This document shows positions 35,691 to 45,036 of a stretch of 64,000 bases of DNA, piece after piece. How positions within the stretch are numbered: position 1 is the stretch's first letter; every line of letters begins with the position of its first letter. The position numbers were made by a program, and so were the translations under genes. The DNA comes from Paenirhizobium selenitireducens ATCC BAA-1503. Lineage in GTDB: Bacteria; Pseudomonadota; Alphaproteobacteria; Rhizobiales; Rhizobiaceae. The stretch covers positions 248,001 to 312,000 of the forward strand of contig NZ_JAEG01000006.1 of the NCBI RefSeq assembly GCF_000518785.1. Direction: 5' to 3'. Below the pieces are notes generated by a model, which did not search any database, was not told where the DNA came from, and saw only the letters and a program-made list of their open reading frames with translations.

Positions 35691-36491
35691 ATGCAAGACT
35701 TCACGCCTTTCGAAATCCTCCCCGGCCGGCATGACCGTGGCCTTGTGCTGCTCGCAGACCATGCGATGAACCGCCTGCCGGAGCGCTATGGTCGCCTCGG
35801 ACTGCCCGAGACCGCATTTTCCCGGCACATCGCCTACGATATCGGCATCGAGGCGCTGACCCGAACGCTTTCGGCAAAGCTTGGCGTTCCCGCCGTCCTC
35901 GGCTGTTTCTCGCGCCTGCTGATCGATCCGAACCGGGGCGAGGACGATCCGACGCTGATCATGAAGATCTCCGACGGCGCGATCATACCGGGCAATCACC
36001 CGATCAGCGCCGAGGAATGGAATCACCGCATCGAGACCTTCCACCGGCCCTACCACGATGCCGTCAGCGGAACGATCACTCGCACCGCTGAGGCGACCGG
36101 CCACGCGCCGCTGGTCCTGTCGCTGCACTCCTTCACCCCCGCCTGGAAGGGCGTGCCCCGCCCCTGGCATGCGGCAGTGCTCTGGGATACCGACCACCGG
36201 GCCGTCGAGCCCCTGATCCACCATTTGCGCGCGCCCGGCGATATCGTCGTTGGCGACAACGAGCCCTATGACGGCGCCCTCAAAGGCGACACCATGTACC
36301 GTCACTGCATGATGACGGGCATTCCGCACACCCTGCTCGAGGTTCGGCAGGACCTGATCGGCGACGATGCGGGCGTTGCCGCCTGGGCCGACCGGCTCGC
36401 GCCGATCTTCGAAAGTCTCAATGCCGATCCGGCGCTGCACAGCTACGAACGCCATGCGTCGCGCACCGGCCCCTATCCCGAACAGGGGTGA
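35691..36491 (+). CDS. N-formylglutamate amidohydrolase-family protein
   Basis: The 266-aa protein matches the N-formylglutamate deformylase family. Typical blocks are LVLLADHAMNRLPERYGRLG, HIAYDIGIEALTR, CFSRLLIDPNRGEDD, LSLHSFTPAWKG and VGDNEPYDG. The enzyme acts at the end of some histidine degradation routes, but no hut genes are adjacent, so the true substrate could be another N-formyl or N-acyl amino acid. ATG 35691 is chosen at the start of homology. Confidence 0.83.
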   Translation: MQDFTPFEILPGRHDRGLVLLADHAMNRLPERYGRLGLPETAFSRHIAYDIGIEALTRTLSAKLGVPAVLGCFSRLLIDPNRGEDDPTLIMKISDGAIIPGNHPISAEEWNHRIETFHRPYHDAVSGTITRTAEATGHAPLVLSLHSFTPAWKGVPRPWHAAVLWDTDHRAVEPLIHHLRAPGDIVVGDNEPYDGALKGDTMYRHCMMTGIPHTLLEVRQDLIGDDAGVAAWADRLAPIFESLNADPALHSYERHASRTGPYPEQG

Positions 36492-36643
36492 CTTGGCACG
36501 GAGCCTTCGTTCCCTCGTGCCGGCGACGACGGGATTTTAGCCGCGCGCCGGAAAAAGCACGCACGATAGGTCTTGACGCGAGCCGCGCTTCGCGGCAGGT
36601 CAGCCCCACCGAATGAAATTGCCGCTATTCAAGGAGAATGCCC

Positions 36644-36910
36644 ATGTCTGATGCCGCACACGGCGTCGCCCGCGACCAGCTCCGCGCCTTCGTCGAGCGC
36701 ATCGAGCGCCTCGAAGAAGAAAAGAAGACCATCGCCGACGACATCAAGGACGTCTATGGCGAAGCCAAGTCCATGGGCTTCGACACCAAGATCCTGAAAA
36801 AGGTGATCGCGCTGCGCAAGAAGGACGAGCAGGAACGCATGGAAGAGGACCTCATCCTCGACACCTACCTGCATGCCCTCGGCATGATAGAGACCCCGCC
36901 GGAAGAATAA
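36644..36910 (+). CDS. gapR: GapR-family nucleoid protein (DUF2312)
   Basis: The 88-aa protein ([20 protein letters not shown] ... DTYLHALGM) is a full-length DUF2312 protein, the family of Caulobacter GapR. GapR tetramers clamp overtwisted DNA ahead of replication and transcription and stimulate topoisomerases. The basic [16 protein letters not shown] and [13 protein letters not shown] helices are conserved. ATG 36644 is chosen because AAGGAG sits seven bases upstream; ATG 36638 is too close to it. A strong terminator follows. Confidence 0.92.
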   Translation: MSDAAHGVARDQLRAFVERIERLEEEKKTIADDIKDVYGEAKSMGFDTKILKKVIALRKKDEQERMEEDLILDTYLHALGMIETPPEE

Positions 36911-36932
36911 TCCGGCCCATCGCTTGCAGACG

Positions 36933-36965
36933 AAAAAACCCGCCGGATCGCCCGGCGGGTTTTTT
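36933..36965. terminator. Bidirectional terminator between gapR and DUF882 gene
   Basis: AAAAAACCCGCCGG pairs with CCGGCGGGTTTTTT around five bases. T-runs exist on both strands, so it serves both converging genes. Confidence 0.9.
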
Positions 36966-36994
36966 CATGGAAGTCATTTGAGAGACCGCCGTTC

Positions 36995-38818
36995 TTACGG
37001 GGCGCCGAAGCGGCTCGGATCGACGGCAACCGTGCCCTGCTGGAAGCCGACCGGCAAGGCCGCGGTCGGAGCCGACAGCGAGCGGCTGACGACGCGTGGC
37101 GCCTTGTTGGTCTTCTCGACCTTCTCGAAACGGTCCTGGTTGAGGGCCCAGTAGGAAATCATGTCTTCGGTCAGACGACCGCCGGTCATCGCCATCCGCG
37201 CCTTTTCGGCTTCCGCCTGGCTCGGGCGCTTGCCCTTGGTCGGTAGGCCAGCCTCGATGCCGTTTACCGGAGCGGCCTTCGGCATGTCGAAAGCGTCGCC
37301 GAATTCATCCTGGTCAGCGGCGGGCTTCGCCTGGGGATCGACCGATGCGACTTCGACGGCAGGCGCTTCCGCCACGGGCGCCGCAGCGCTCGCGACCGGG
37401 GCTTCCGGACGCTCTGCCGGCATCGGCATGTTGCTGTCTTCGAGTGCTGCAGCAGCTTCCGGCGATAGGATGGCCTGCTCGATCTCGTCGGCCTCTGCCT
37501 CCGCCTCGCCTTCGGCGCCGGCAAGCAGGGCTTCGGCGACGGCCGGACGCGCGACCGGCACCGGCACGGATGCCAGCTCGCCTTCCTGCGCACCGGCAAG
37601 GGCCGGATCGACAGAGGCTGTCATCAGCTCGGACGTATCCGCATCACCCTTCATGCCGCGCGGGCCGAGAAGCGTGGGGACGGGTATCTTCATGGCCTGG
37701 AGGTCGGGAACGCCGGCCTCGGCCGCCGGCTCGCCCGAAGCGACCTGCGACAGCGCGTCCTCGGCCGGATTGCGCGCCGACGAATAGAGCGCGACCGCAA
37801 GGCTGTTATCGGCCGGCGTCAGCGACGGGCGGGCAGCAGGCACCGGCGCATTGAGCGCCACGGTCGGTTCCGGCATTCTCAGTTCGGCCTGCGGCGGCGG
37901 TGCCGCGCTTGCCATCATCACCGGTTCGGACGCTGTCACGACGGGCTGCGGCGCAACGGCGGGACGTTCGTCCGGAACGACGACGTCTTCCTCTTCGTCC
38001 TCGTCGCCGCCGCCGAACAGCATGGCCAGCAGGTTCTTGCGCTTGCCGCCGCCCGACTTTTCTTCGGCGATCATGATCTGCTTGGAACTCAGCCGCTTCT
38101 TGTATTCTGCGAGCGCCTGCTGGTAGCCAGGAAGGGGCTTGCCATCGGAGGGAATGTGGACGGTCTTGCCGTCGGGGAACAGGCGGACCAGTTCCTGGCG
38201 CGACATGCGCGGCCAGGCGCGGACGCCGGCGACATCCATGTGGACGAAGGGCGAACCGGAATTGGGGTAATAGCCGACGCCGCCGGCCTGCGCCTTCATC
38301 CCCAGCTCGCGCAGCTTCTTCAGCGGCACGCCCGGAATGTAGAAGTCCATCGCCGTGCCACGCATGTGCTGGCTTTCCTTGGCGACGCCCTTCGAGCGCG
38401 AGCGCAGCATGGAATTGGTTTCCGGCGAGCGGTAACCGGAGACGACGTTGATGTAACCGCTGCCGCCGGAGCGCTGATAGACCTCCCAGACGAGGTCGAA
38501 CAGGCGCGGATCCATCTTGGTCGGCTGGTTGCGGCGCCAGTCGCGGACGATGTAGCTGAGCTGCTTGAGCCCCTTGGCATCATAGCGACCGTTGCGCTTG
38601 AAGGTGATTGCCGCCTTCTCGCCGGTATGAACGAAGTGGATCTTGAGGGTGCGAGTCTCGGCGGATGCCTTTGCGGCCGTGCCAAAAAGCATCATGCAGC
38701 TGACGAGAAACAGGGCGACAATCGACAGGCCAGACTTCGCGAAGGATCGAGTACGCACAGCCCAAGGACTGCGCCCGATTCCGCCGAGAGGCGCGCTGCG
38801 ATCATGCGTTGTCAGCAA
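36995..38818 (-). CDS. DUF882 / peptidase M15-like murein hydrolase with long C-terminal extension
   Basis: The 607-aa protein has an N-terminal signal anchor (SGLSIVALFLVSCMMLFGTA). A YcbK-like M15 peptidase domain follows (about residues 60-240) with zinc motifs in SQHMRGTAMDFYI and FVHMDVAGVRAW and the block VVSGYRSPETN. This domain should cut peptide crosslinks in peptidoglycan. The remaining ~350 residues are low-complexity Ala/Pro/Glu-rich and probably disordered. The start is TTG 38818, since an upstream in-frame TAG leaves no ATG. A CtrA-like site (seven of eight) lies about 150 bases upstream. Confidence 0.85.
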   Translation of the reverse strand: MLTTHDRSAPLGGIGRSPWAVRTRSFAKSGLSIVALFLVSCMMLFGTAAKASAETRTLKIHFVHTGEKAAITFKRNGRYDAKGLKQLSYIVRDWRRNQPTKMDPRLFDLVWEVYQRSGGSGYINVVSGYRSPETNSMLRSRSKGVAKESQHMRGTAMDFYIPGVPLKKLRELGMKAQAGGVGYYPNSGSPFVHMDVAGVRAWPRMSRQELVRLFPDGKTVHIPSDGKPLPGYQQALAEYKKRLSSKQIMIAEEKSGGGKRKNLLAMLFGGGDEDEEEDVVVPDERPAVAPQPVVTASEPVMMASAAPPPQAELRMPEPTVALNAPVPAARPSLTPADNSLAVALYSSARNPAEDALSQVASGEPAAEAGVPDLQAMKIPVPTLLGPRGMKGDADTSELMTASVDPALAGAQEGELASVPVPVARPAVAEALLAGAEGEAEAEADEIEQAILSPEAAAALEDSNMPMPAERPEAPVASAAAPVAEAPAVEVASVDPQAKPAADQDEFGDAFDMPKAAPVNGIEAGLPTKGKRPSQAEAEKARMAMTGGRLTEDMISYWALNQDRFEKVEKTNKAPRVVSRSLSAPTAALPVGFQQGTVAVDPSRFGAP

Positions 38819-38970
38819 TTCAATCCCCGTCCGAAAGACTACGTCCCGCGTCTACTCAAATGACTGCCAAATGCGGTAACACCATGGCAAATCTGCCACA
38901 CGCACGCAAGCAATCCATATATAGTGAACGTATGCCTAACAAGTGATTAGCTGTTGGTAAGTGAACAACT

Positions 38971-38985
38971 TTACCCAACAGTTAA
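38971..38985. promoter_or_regulatory. Possible CtrA site before DUF882 gene
   Basis: TTAC-CCAACAG-TTAA on the plus strand (TTAA-CTGTTGG-GTAA on the minus) matches the CtrA consensus at seven of eight bases. The flanks also contain the inverted pair CTGTTGG/CCAACAG. Confidence 0.3.
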
Positions 38986-39006
38986 CAATGGGGCACGATC
39001 GCGGCA

Positions 39007-40584
39007 TCATGCCGCGTGCTTTTGCGGGTCGTCGGGGTCGATTCCGTAGTCCTTGAGCTTGCGATAGAGCGTCGATCGGCCGATTCCGAGCTTGCGCGCC
39101 ACCTGGCTCATCTGGCCGCGATAGAACTTCAGCGCGAATCGGATCAGTTCCTCCTCGATCTCGGCGAGCTTGCGGACATTGCCGGCTTCGTCGGTGCTGA
39201 TGATCACATTGGCGGAGAGATCGCCGGACGCTGCAGCCCTGGTCGGCGCCGGCGATTCGACGGTCGGCGCCGGGTTCGGCGCATGCACAATGGTTTCCTG
39301 GACCGCAGCGGCCGCGGCATGTCCAACCTCGACGGCACTGCGCGCGCCGGCGGTATCGCCCGACGCGCGGACCGAGGCCATGTGCGCCATGACCTGCGGG
39401 AAGTCGCGCTCGCCGAGAACAGGTCCGTCCGCCAGCACGACTGCCCTGAAGACGGCGTTTTCCAGCTGGCGCGTGTTGCCCGGCCAGTCATACCCCGTCA
39501 AGAGGGCCAGTGCGCTGGCATCGATTACCAGGGGCTTGGCGAGACGTTGCTCCGACGAGAAGCGCTCGACGAAGGCGCGGGCCAGATGGGGGATGTCCTC
39601 CTTGCGGCGACGCAGGGCGGCAATCGTGATCGGAAAGACGTTGAGGCGGTAGTAGAGGTCCTCCCGGAAACGGCTCGCCTTGACCTCCTCGATCAGATCC
39701 TTGTTCGTGGCGAGGATCAACCGGACATTGACCTTGCGCGGGCGCTTTCCGGCAGCGGGCTCGATCTCGCCGCCCTGCACGACCGACAGCAGCCTCGTCT
39801 GCACATGTGCCGGAAGTTCGCTGACCTCTTCGATAAAAAGCGTGCCGCCCTCGGCTTCGCTGAACTTGCCGGGAACTTCGCCGGACCCGGCCGGGCTGTC
39901 CTGGCCGAACAGCACGCCCTCGATCAGGCTATGCGGAATGACGGCACAGTTGACGGTGACGAAGGGACGGGCGGAGCGTTCGCTGGTCGCATGGATCGCC
40001 CGCGCCATCATTTCCTTGCCCACGCCGGCCTCGCCTTCCAGCATGACCGGAATGACCGATTGCGCCGCCCGGCGGCCGAGTTCCACCGCGCGCCCCATGG
40101 CCGCGCTGGCCGCAACGATATCGCCGAAGCCGACGGTGCCCGTGCGGGCGCGGCGAACCGGCTTGCCCTGCGAGCCGCTGCGGGTAAACTTCAGCGCGCT
40201 GTCGATCGCAGCCGCGATGCGCTCGATCGAGCAGGGCTTGACGAGAAAATCGAAAGCCCCGGCCCGCATGGCCTCGACGGCGTGATGCGTCGCCCCCTCC
40301 GACGTCTGGACAATCACCGGAACGCTGGCATGCAGATCGCCGAGCGCGCGCAGGAAGCCGTTGCCGGCCCGCTCGGGTGCGGAGAGGTCGACGAGCACGG
40401 CCTCGATCTCGTTGCGATGCCTGCGAAACACCTCAAGTCCGGCCTGATCGCTGTCGGCGACGTGCACCGCGTGTCCCAGAGCCTCGATCGCTGTCTTGAG
40501 TGAGCGGCGCTGAGCGGCATCGTCATCGATTACAAGGATATGAGGGGTCAAGTTCGAGCTCCCGGATTCATTCTGGCGCTTCAT
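39007..40584 (-). CDS. Response regulator, NtrC-like, lacking the GAFTGA loop
   Basis: The protein has an N-terminal receiver domain with intact acidic pocket (HILVIDDDAAQRR), phospho-aspartate (AVLVDLSAPE), Thr/Ser (VIVQTSEG) and Lys (DFLVKPCS). An AAA+ domain follows with Walker A GEAGVGKEMMARAIH, and a C-terminal Fis-type HTH (GIGRSTLYRKLKDYGID). The sigma54-contact GAFTGA loop is missing: FGQDSPAGSGEVPGKFSEAE stands in its place, and the Walker B aspartate reads FIEEV. It may therefore regulate sigma70 promoters, as Rhodobacter NtrC and TyrR do. No histidine kinase is adjacent. ATG 40584 is chosen over 40641 because it is nearer the receiver. Confidence 0.85.
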   Translation of the reverse strand: MKRQNESGSSNLTPHILVIDDDAAQRRSLKTAIEALGHAVHVADSDQAGLEVFRRHRNEIEAVLVDLSAPERAGNGFLRALGDLHASVPVIVQTSEGATHHAVEAMRAGAFDFLVKPCSIERIAAAIDSALKFTRSGSQGKPVRRARTGTVGFGDIVAASAAMGRAVELGRRAAQSVIPVMLEGEAGVGKEMMARAIHATSERSARPFVTVNCAVIPHSLIEGVLFGQDSPAGSGEVPGKFSEAEGGTLFIEEVSELPAHVQTRLLSVVQGGEIEPAAGKRPRKVNVRLILATNKDLIEEVKASRFREDLYYRLNVFPITIAALRRRKEDIPHLARAFVERFSSEQRLAKPLVIDASALALLTGYDWPGNTRQLENAVFRAVVLADGPVLGERDFPQVMAHMASVRASGDTAGARSAVEVGHAAAAAVQETIVHAPNPAPTVESPAPTRAAASGDLSANVIISTDEAGNVRKLAEIEEELIRFALKFYRGQMSQVARKLGIGRSTLYRKLKDYGIDPDDPQKHAA

Positions 40585-40788
40585 GCGGAATGCGGTCTGC
40601 AATCCATGGTGCGGGGGAGCCTGCCAGAAAGGACTGAACATCCAGTTTTGAGAAAAGCTCGCATTTTATCAATCCGATAGCGAAGTTCAGGGCAGCAGCG
40701 CGGGGGCATGAGGGAGCCGGCGCTTGCCCCGTCGGGCGCGACTGACTACATCTCCCTCTTCGATCAGTTCGGAAAAGGAAGGACCACC

Positions 40789-42645
40789 ATGCCGAGAGAT
40801 TTCCAACCCGCCCGCGCCCTGTCCGCAGCGCCTGCCGCGGCCGCAGCCCCGCAGGCCGAACTCGGCGATCTTCCGCTCTGGAACCTCACGCATCTCTACC
40901 CTTCGCAGACCTCCGACGTTTTCCTCGCCGACCTCGAACGGGCGGCAACGGATTCGCTCTCCTTTGAGGCGAAGTGGAAGGGCAAGCTGACCGAGGCCGC
41001 CGCCACGGCCGGCGAACAGGGACTTGCCACAGCACTGCGCGAGATGGACGCGCTCGAGGACCTGCTCGGACGCATCGCATCCTATGCCGGCCTCACCTAC
41101 TATTCCGACATGACCAATGCCGCGAACGGCAAGTTCTTCGGCGACGTCCAGGCCAAGCTCACCGACATCTCGGCGCATCTTCTGTTCTTCCCGCTGGAAC
41201 TGAACCGGGTCGACGACGCGATCGTCGACGCCGGAATGGAGAAGGATCCGGCGCTCGCCCACTACCGTCCGTGGATCGTCGACCTGCGCAAGGACAAGCC
41301 CTTCCAGCTGGAAGACCGCATCGAACAGTTGTTCCTGGAAAAATCGATGACCGGGGCCGCCGCCTTCAACCGGCTGTTCGACGAGACGCTGGCCTCGCTG
41401 CGCTTCAAGGTCGGCGAACAGGAACTACCGCTCGAGGCCGCTCTCAACATGTTGCAGGATGCCGATCCGGCACTCCGCGAGCAGGCGGCCAAGGCGCTGT
41501 CGCAGACCTTCAAGGACAATATCCGCATCTTCGTGCTGGTCACCAACACGCTCGCCAAGGACAAGGAAATCTCCGACCGCTGGCGCGGTTTCGAGGACAT
41601 CGCCGACAGCCGCCACTTGGCGAACCGCGTCGAGCGCGAGGTCGTCGACGCGCTGGCTAAGGCCGTTCGCGAAGCCTATCCGCGCCTGTCGCACCGCTAT
41701 TATGCGATGAAGGCGAAGTGGCTCGGTATGGAGCAGATGAACTCGTGGGACCGCAACGCTCCGCTGCCCGAAACGCCGGATCGGCTGATCCCGTGGAACG
41801 AGGCGAAGGACACCGTGCTCTCCGCCTACGGCGCCTTTGCGCCGGAAATGGCCGCGATCGCCGGCCGCTTCTTCGACGAACAATGGATCGACGCCCCGGC
41901 GCGTGCCGGCAAGGCACCGGGCGCTTTTGCCCATCCGACGGTGCCCTCGGCACATCCTTATGTGCTGCTGAACTATCTCGGCAAGCCGCGCGACGTGATG
42001 ACGCTCGCCCACGAACTCGGCCACGGCGTGCATCAGGTGCTCGCCGGCGCTCAGGGACCGCTGATGTGCCAGACGCCGCTGACGCTCGCCGAGACCGCGT
42101 CCGTGTTCGGCGAGATGCTGACCTTCCGCACGCTGCTCGACCGCACGGCCGACAAGCGGGAACGCAAGGCCATGCTCGCCCAGAAGGTCGAGGACATGAT
42201 CAATACGGTGGTGCGCCAGATCGCCTTCTACGAATTCGAGCGCAAGGTGCACACCGCCCGCAAGGAAGGCGAGCTGACGGCGGAGAAGATCGGCGAACTG
42301 TGGCTGTCGGTCCAGTCAGAAAGCCTGGGTCCGGCGATCCGGATTTCGGAGGGCTACGAGAGCTGGTGGGCCTATATCCCCCACTTCATCCACTCGCCCT
42401 TCTACGTCTACGCCTATGCCTTCGGCGACTGCCTGGTGAACTCGCTCTATGCCGTCTACCAGAATGCCGAAGAAGGCTTCCAGCAGAAGTATTTCGAACT
42501 CTTGAAGGCCGGCGGCACCAAGCACCATTCGGAACTGCTCGCCCCCTTCGGCCTCGACGCCACCGATCCGTCGTTCTGGGCCAAGGGCCTGTCGATGATA
42601 GAAGGCCTGATCGACGAGCTGGAGGCGCTTGATAAGGCCTCCTGA
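40789..42645 (+). CDS. pepF: Oligoendopeptidase F, M3 family
   Basis: The 618-aa zinc metallopeptidase carries HELGHGVHQ with preceding MTLA, and the third ligand Glu in ETASVFGEMLTF. M3 peptidases degrade cytoplasmic oligopeptides. AAGGAAGGA just before ATG 40789 is a clear ribosome site; the frame extends upstream without conservation. It is followed after 21 bases by pabB, so it may begin the transcript pepF-pabB-pabC-yciI. Confidence 0.94.
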   Translation: MPRDFQPARALSAAPAAAAAPQAELGDLPLWNLTHLYPSQTSDVFLADLERAATDSLSFEAKWKGKLTEAAATAGEQGLATALREMDALEDLLGRIASYAGLTYYSDMTNAANGKFFGDVQAKLTDISAHLLFFPLELNRVDDAIVDAGMEKDPALAHYRPWIVDLRKDKPFQLEDRIEQLFLEKSMTGAAAFNRLFDETLASLRFKVGEQELPLEAALNMLQDADPALREQAAKALSQTFKDNIRIFVLVTNTLAKDKEISDRWRGFEDIADSRHLANRVEREVVDALAKAVREAYPRLSHRYYAMKAKWLGMEQMNSWDRNAPLPETPDRLIPWNEAKDTVLSAYGAFAPEMAAIAGRFFDEQWIDAPARAGKAPGAFAHPTVPSAHPYVLLNYLGKPRDVMTLAHELGHGVHQVLAGAQGPLMCQTPLTLAETASVFGEMLTFRTLLDRTADKRERKAMLAQKVEDMINTVVRQIAFYEFERKVHTARKEGELTAEKIGELWLSVQSESLGPAIRISEGYESWWAYIPHFIHSPFYVYAYAFGDCLVNSLYAVYQNAEEGFQQKYFELLKAGGTKHHSELLAPFGLDATDPSFWAKGLSMIEGLIDELEALDKAS

Positions 42646-42666
42646 ACCGGAGAACGCTCAAGCCCT

Positions 42667-43824
42667 ATGGCTGACCATCCGCCCTATGCGCTGTTCCGTG
42701 ACGACAAGCGCGGAGAAAGCCTGCTGTTTGCCGATCCGCGCGACATCGTCGTCGCCCGAACGGCCGGCGAGGTGCTGCCCGCCTTCCAGCGACTGGAGGC
42801 GGCGCGGCGGTCGGGCAAATGGCTGGCGGGCTATGTCTCCTACGAGGCCGGCTATGTCTTCGAGGAGAAACTGAAGCCGCTTGTCGAGGACGGTCGGGAA
42901 ACGCCGCTCATCGCCATGGGCATATTCGACGCTCCCGCGCCGGCCGGACATCCGCTTGCGGCACCGGTCGAGACGGACGACGCCCCCTTCATCACCGAGC
43001 CGCGTGCCGGCTGGGATTTCGCCGCTTACCGCCAGCGCTTCGAGCGCCTGCACGACCACCTGCGCAGGGGCGATTGCTATCAGGCGAACCTGACGATGCC
43101 GATCGAGGCCCGCTGGCGTGGCGATCCACGGTCCGCCTTCTGGTCTTTGGTTGCCCGACAGCCGGTGCACTACGGCGCGCTGATCGATCTCGGCGGGCCG
43201 GTGATCCTGTCGCGCTCGCCGGAACTGTTCTTCAAGGTCGATGGCGAGGGCTGGATCGAGACGCACCCGATGAAGGGAACAGCGCCAAGGGGCAAGACGC
43301 CGGACGAAGACCAGGCGATCATCGCCGCCATGCTCGCCGACGAGAAGACCCAGGCCGAAAACCGCATGATCGTCGACCTGCTGCGCAACGACATCTCGGC
43401 GATCAGCGAGGTTGGCACCCTCTCCGTGCCAAGACTGTTCGAGATCGAGACCTATCCGACCGTGCACCAGATGGTGAGCCATGTGCGGGCACGGCTCGTG
43501 GAAGGGACCGGTCTGCCCGAAATCTTCCGCGCGCTCTTCCCATGCGGCTCCATCACGGGTGCGCCAAAAATGTGGGCGATGCGCATCCTCGCCGAGCTCG
43601 AGACCGGTCCGCGCGATGTCTATTGCGGCGCCATCGGCTTTTGCGACCCGGCAGGGCCGATGCGCTTTTCGGTGGCCATACGAACTCTGACACTGTTCAA
43701 AGATCACCGGGCAGTCTTCAATGTCGGTGGCGGCATCGTCTTCGATTCGAAGGCGGAAGCGGAATACGAGGAATGCCTGTTGAAGGCGCGCTTTGCGGTA
43801 GGGGATCAATGGATTTCTCGCTGA
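42667..43824 (+). CDS. pabB: Aminodeoxychorismate synthase component I
   Basis: This enzyme aminates chorismate to aminodeoxychorismate for folate. The 385-aa protein has the chorismate-binding domain with RGDCYQANLTMPIE, ILSRSPELFFKV, HPMKGTAPRGKTPDED, VDLLRNDISAI and FPCGSITGAPK. It lacks a fused glutamine amidotransferase, so ammonia must come from PabA or TrpG elsewhere. Its 3' end overlaps the next gene, the lyase that completes 4-aminobenzoate. Confidence 0.94.
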   Translation: MADHPPYALFRDDKRGESLLFADPRDIVVARTAGEVLPAFQRLEAARRSGKWLAGYVSYEAGYVFEEKLKPLVEDGRETPLIAMGIFDAPAPAGHPLAAPVETDDAPFITEPRAGWDFAAYRQRFERLHDHLRRGDCYQANLTMPIEARWRGDPRSAFWSLVARQPVHYGALIDLGGPVILSRSPELFFKVDGEGWIETHPMKGTAPRGKTPDEDQAIIAAMLADEKTQAENRMIVDLLRNDISAISEVGTLSVPRLFEIETYPTVHQMVSHVRARLVEGTGLPEIFRALFPCGSITGAPKMWAMRILAELETGPRDVYCGAIGFCDPAGPMRFSVAIRTLTLFKDHRAVFNVGGGIVFDSKAEAEYEECLLKARFAVGDQWISR

Positions 43825-44438
43825 TCGAAACCATGCGATGGCAGCCGGGAGAAGGCTTTCTCCGGGTCGACCAGCATTTGCGGCGTCTTGCGCGATCCGC
43901 AGACGCGCTGGGCTTTCGCCAGCCGCAGGATGCGCTGGCCAAGCTGAAGGCCGCGGTCGAGGGCGACAGTCCGCTGCGCGTGCGCCTCACCATGAGCTTT
44001 CGCGGCAAGATCGACGTCACCACCAAACCGTTCGAGTTACAGCCGGATGACACCGTCTGGCGGCTCCGCATCGCCGAAACCCGGCTGAAATCCGATGACA
44101 GCCTCTACCGCCACAAGACCTCGCGCCGCGAACCCTACGAGGCGGCGCGCGCCGAGTGCAAGCCGGAAGAGGCCGACGAAGTCCTGCTGCTGAACGAGCG
44201 CGGCGAGGTTTGCGAGGGCACCATCACCAATCTCTTCGCCGAGGTCGAGGAAGGCCAGTTCGTCACCCCGGCCCTGTCGAGCGGACTTCTGCCGGGCGTT
44301 TTGCGCGCCGAACTGATCCGCGAACGCAAGGCGAAGAGCGAAGTGCTGCGGCCAGAGGATCTCAAATACCGAAAGCTCTATGTCGGCAATTCGCTGCGCG
44401 GCCTGATCCGCGCCGAACTCGTGGAAGGCGACGCCTGA
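43809..44438 (+). CDS. pabC: Aminodeoxychorismate lyase-like class IV aminotransferase
   Basis: The 209-aa PLP protein belongs to fold-type IV. The PLP lysine is probably in YRHKTSRREPYE; the blocks LLNERGEVCEGTITNLFAEV and PALSSGLLPGVLR are typical. It should release pyruvate from aminodeoxychorismate to give 4-aminobenzoate. It starts 16 bases inside pabB, and its stop overlaps the YciI start (TGATG), so all three are coupled. A role as a general branched-chain aminotransferase is less likely given context. Confidence 0.9.
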   Translation: MDFSLIETMRWQPGEGFLRVDQHLRRLARSADALGFRQPQDALAKLKAAVEGDSPLRVRLTMSFRGKIDVTTKPFELQPDDTVWRLRIAETRLKSDDSLYRHKTSRREPYEAARAECKPEEADEVLLLNERGEVCEGTITNLFAEVEEGQFVTPALSSGLLPGVLRAELIRERKAKSEVLRPEDLKYRKLYVGNSLRGLIRAELVEGDA

Positions 44439-44722
44439 TGTTCATCCTCTCCCTCACCTATGTGAAGCCGCAGGAAGAGGCGGACCGCCTGATGGAGCCG
44501 CACATGGCCTGGGTCCAACAGGGCTACGACACCGGCATGTTCCTAGCCTCCGGCCGTAAGGTACCCCGCACCGGCGGCGTCATCCTCGCCAAGGGCGAGC
44601 GGGCCGATATCGAGGCCTTCGTCGCCGACGATCCCTTCGCCGTCCACGGGGTGGCGGACTACGACATCACGGAGGTTGCGCTGACGCGGACGGCAGACGG
44701 ATTGGAAAGCTTGAGAGGGTAA
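44438..44722 (+). CDS. YciI-family protein
   Basis: The 94-aa protein begins MFILSLTYVKPQEEADRLME and has HMAWVQQGYDTGMFLASGRK, the YCII fold with a conserved His and Asp. Family members include small dimeric enzymes of unclear reaction. It overlaps the pabC stop by one base, so it is co-translated with folate genes. No function is assigned. Confidence 0.88.
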   Translation: MFILSLTYVKPQEEADRLMEPHMAWVQQGYDTGMFLASGRKVPRTGGVILAKGERADIEAFVADDPFAVHGVADYDITEVALTRTADGLESLRG

Positions 44723-44747
44723 GGGCGTCCCTCCTGCAGCGGAGTTC

Positions 44748-45035
44748 TCAAATCCGTGTTCTGGGACGGCGACGGCGTGCATCGAAGACTTCCAAGATCT
44801 CAAGGTCTTCGCCCCTGGAACGATAAATGAGAATATAGACGGTGCCGCCGATGACCAGTCTGCGATAGCCCGGTTTGGGCAAGGCGGTACCGAGAGCCGG
44901 ATTGAGCGCCAGCAATTCGGCCGTTGCGACAATCTCTGAGGCGATGCGAGCCGCGGCCTGCGGATGGTACTGAGCAATGTAGGCGCGAAGGGCAATCAGG
45001 TCCAAAAGCGCCGACCTCGCCCAGAGTATCCGCAT
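44748..45035 (-). CDS. RelE/ParE-family toxin
   Basis: The 95-aa protein fits the ParE fold: ILWARSALLDLIALRAYIAQ, then PALGTALPKPGYRRLVIGG, then YILIYRSRGEDLEILEVFDA. ParE toxins inhibit DNA gyrase, RelE toxins cut mRNA. The absence of the RelE catalytic basic/tyrosine set and the RRLVI...YILIYR block favour the ParE type. It starts one base after the antitoxin stop. Confidence 0.85.
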   Translation of the reverse strand: MRILWARSALLDLIALRAYIAQYHPQAAARIASEIVATAELLALNPALGTALPKPGYRRLVIGGTVYILIYRSRGEDLEILEVFDARRRRPRTRI

Positions 45036-45036
45036 G

